Shown here in pieces: positions 5,700 to 5,806 of a stretch of DNA of 5,806 nucleotides; the stretch's first letter is position 1, and every line of letters starts with the position of its first letter. The notes beneath the pieces are model-generated. The model had not been told where the DNA came from and ran no database searches. It worked only from the letters and a program-made list of their open reading frames with translations. Both the position numbers and the translations under genes were made by a program. Origin of the DNA: Candidatus Aminicenantes bacterium RBG_13_64_14 (lineage in GTDB: Bacteria; Acidobacteriota; Aminicenantia; Aminicenantales; Saccharicenantaceae); contig MEXZ01000011.1 of assembly GCA_001773855.1 (NCBI GenBank), forward strand, positions 2,226 to 8,031, given 5' to 3'.

Positions 5700-5806
5700 A
5701 TGGATATCGCCCTGAAGACCCCCGTAGCGGAGGGGCGGCAGGGAGCGGATTCTAAGGAGCGACCGGCAGAAGTGCGGCGGAGCGGCCCGGAGCCGCAATT
5801 CTGGGA
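5700..5806 (+). CDS. Possible start of a further gene, cut by the window edge
   Basis: From ATG 5700 a frame stays open to the right edge for 35 complete codons (MDIALKTPVAEGRQGADSKE and onward). GAGG at 5691-5694 gives a good 5-base spacing. About three quarters of third positions are G or C, a little lower than the neighbours. Against it: the peptide is polar, low-complexity and recalls no family, and the DNA contains a small stem-loop (CCCCCG at 5719-5724 against CGG-A-GGG at 5728-5734) and a 5-bp inverted repeat (GCGGC 5782-5786, GCCGC 5792-5796), as in non-coding repetitive spacers. It could therefore be an intergenic repeat or RNA-forming stretch. The bases before it (5648-5699) hold a T6 run without a stem and no recognisable promoter. 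Confidence 0.25.
   Translation, partial: MDIALKTPVAEGRQGADSKERPAEVRRSGPEPQFW

Noticed and set aside
5674..5715. 13-codon frame starting ATGGCGAAG as a small peptide gene
   Set aside because: It has no ribosome binding site, is very short, and overlaps the GAGG and ATG of the longer frame at 5700.

Overview
This is a gene-dense, high-GC bacterial stretch with five complete genes and one or two partial ones, all on the + strand. No mobile element, CRISPR array, tRNA or rRNA was seen. Codon third positions are mostly C or G, so long antisense and out-of-frame reading frames abound; I treat them as shadows. The partial O-antigen ligase/polymerase-type protein at the left edge points to surface-polysaccharide synthesis and probably to a diderm host. 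The style of the secreted proteins (N-terminal anchor or signal, carboxypeptidase-regulatory-like domain, C-terminal hydrophobic segment with a short charged tail) reminds me of Acidobacteriota or Candidatus Aminicenantes. That placement is a guess from memory and was not tested.

Layout. (1) 2-190: C-terminal tail of an O-antigen ligase-like membrane protein. (2) 200-1900: membrane-anchored TPR protein with a C-terminal beta-rich domain, starting at TTG only 9 bases after the previous stop; these two look like one transcriptional unit, the end of an exopolysaccharide/O-antigen type locus. (3) 1901-2007: an intergenic gap with a near-consensus sigma70-type promoter (TTGACA, 17 bases, TATTAT) preceded by an A/T-rich UP-like stretch. 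A perfect 6-bp inverted repeat overlaps the -35 box, and a strong Shine-Dalgarno site lies close to the predicted transcript 5' end. (4) 2008-2790: exported protein combining a carboxypeptidase-regulatory-like beta-sandwich, a region resembling the beta-barrel domain 2 of translation GTPases, and a C-terminal transmembrane segment. (5) 2836-4020: nucleotidyltransferase of the uncharacterised NTP_transf_5 type. (6) 4017-4817 and (7) 4814-5647: ATPase and permease of an ABC-2 type exporter. Genes 5, 6 and 7 are joined by two 4-base ATGA overlaps and are probably translated together. (8) 5648-5806: little is certain; a short open frame with a plausible ribosome binding site runs off the right edge.

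How they may work together. The left pair belongs to glycan polymerisation or assembly. The promoter at 1931-1984 probably starts a second transcript covering the exported protein, the nucleotidyltransferase and the exporter. Coupling of the nucleotidyltransferase to the exporter suggests that it modifies the exported molecule or a carrier, but the cargo cannot be read from this window. The most unusual items are the domain make-up of the 2008-2790 protein and the tight nucleotidyltransferase-exporter module.
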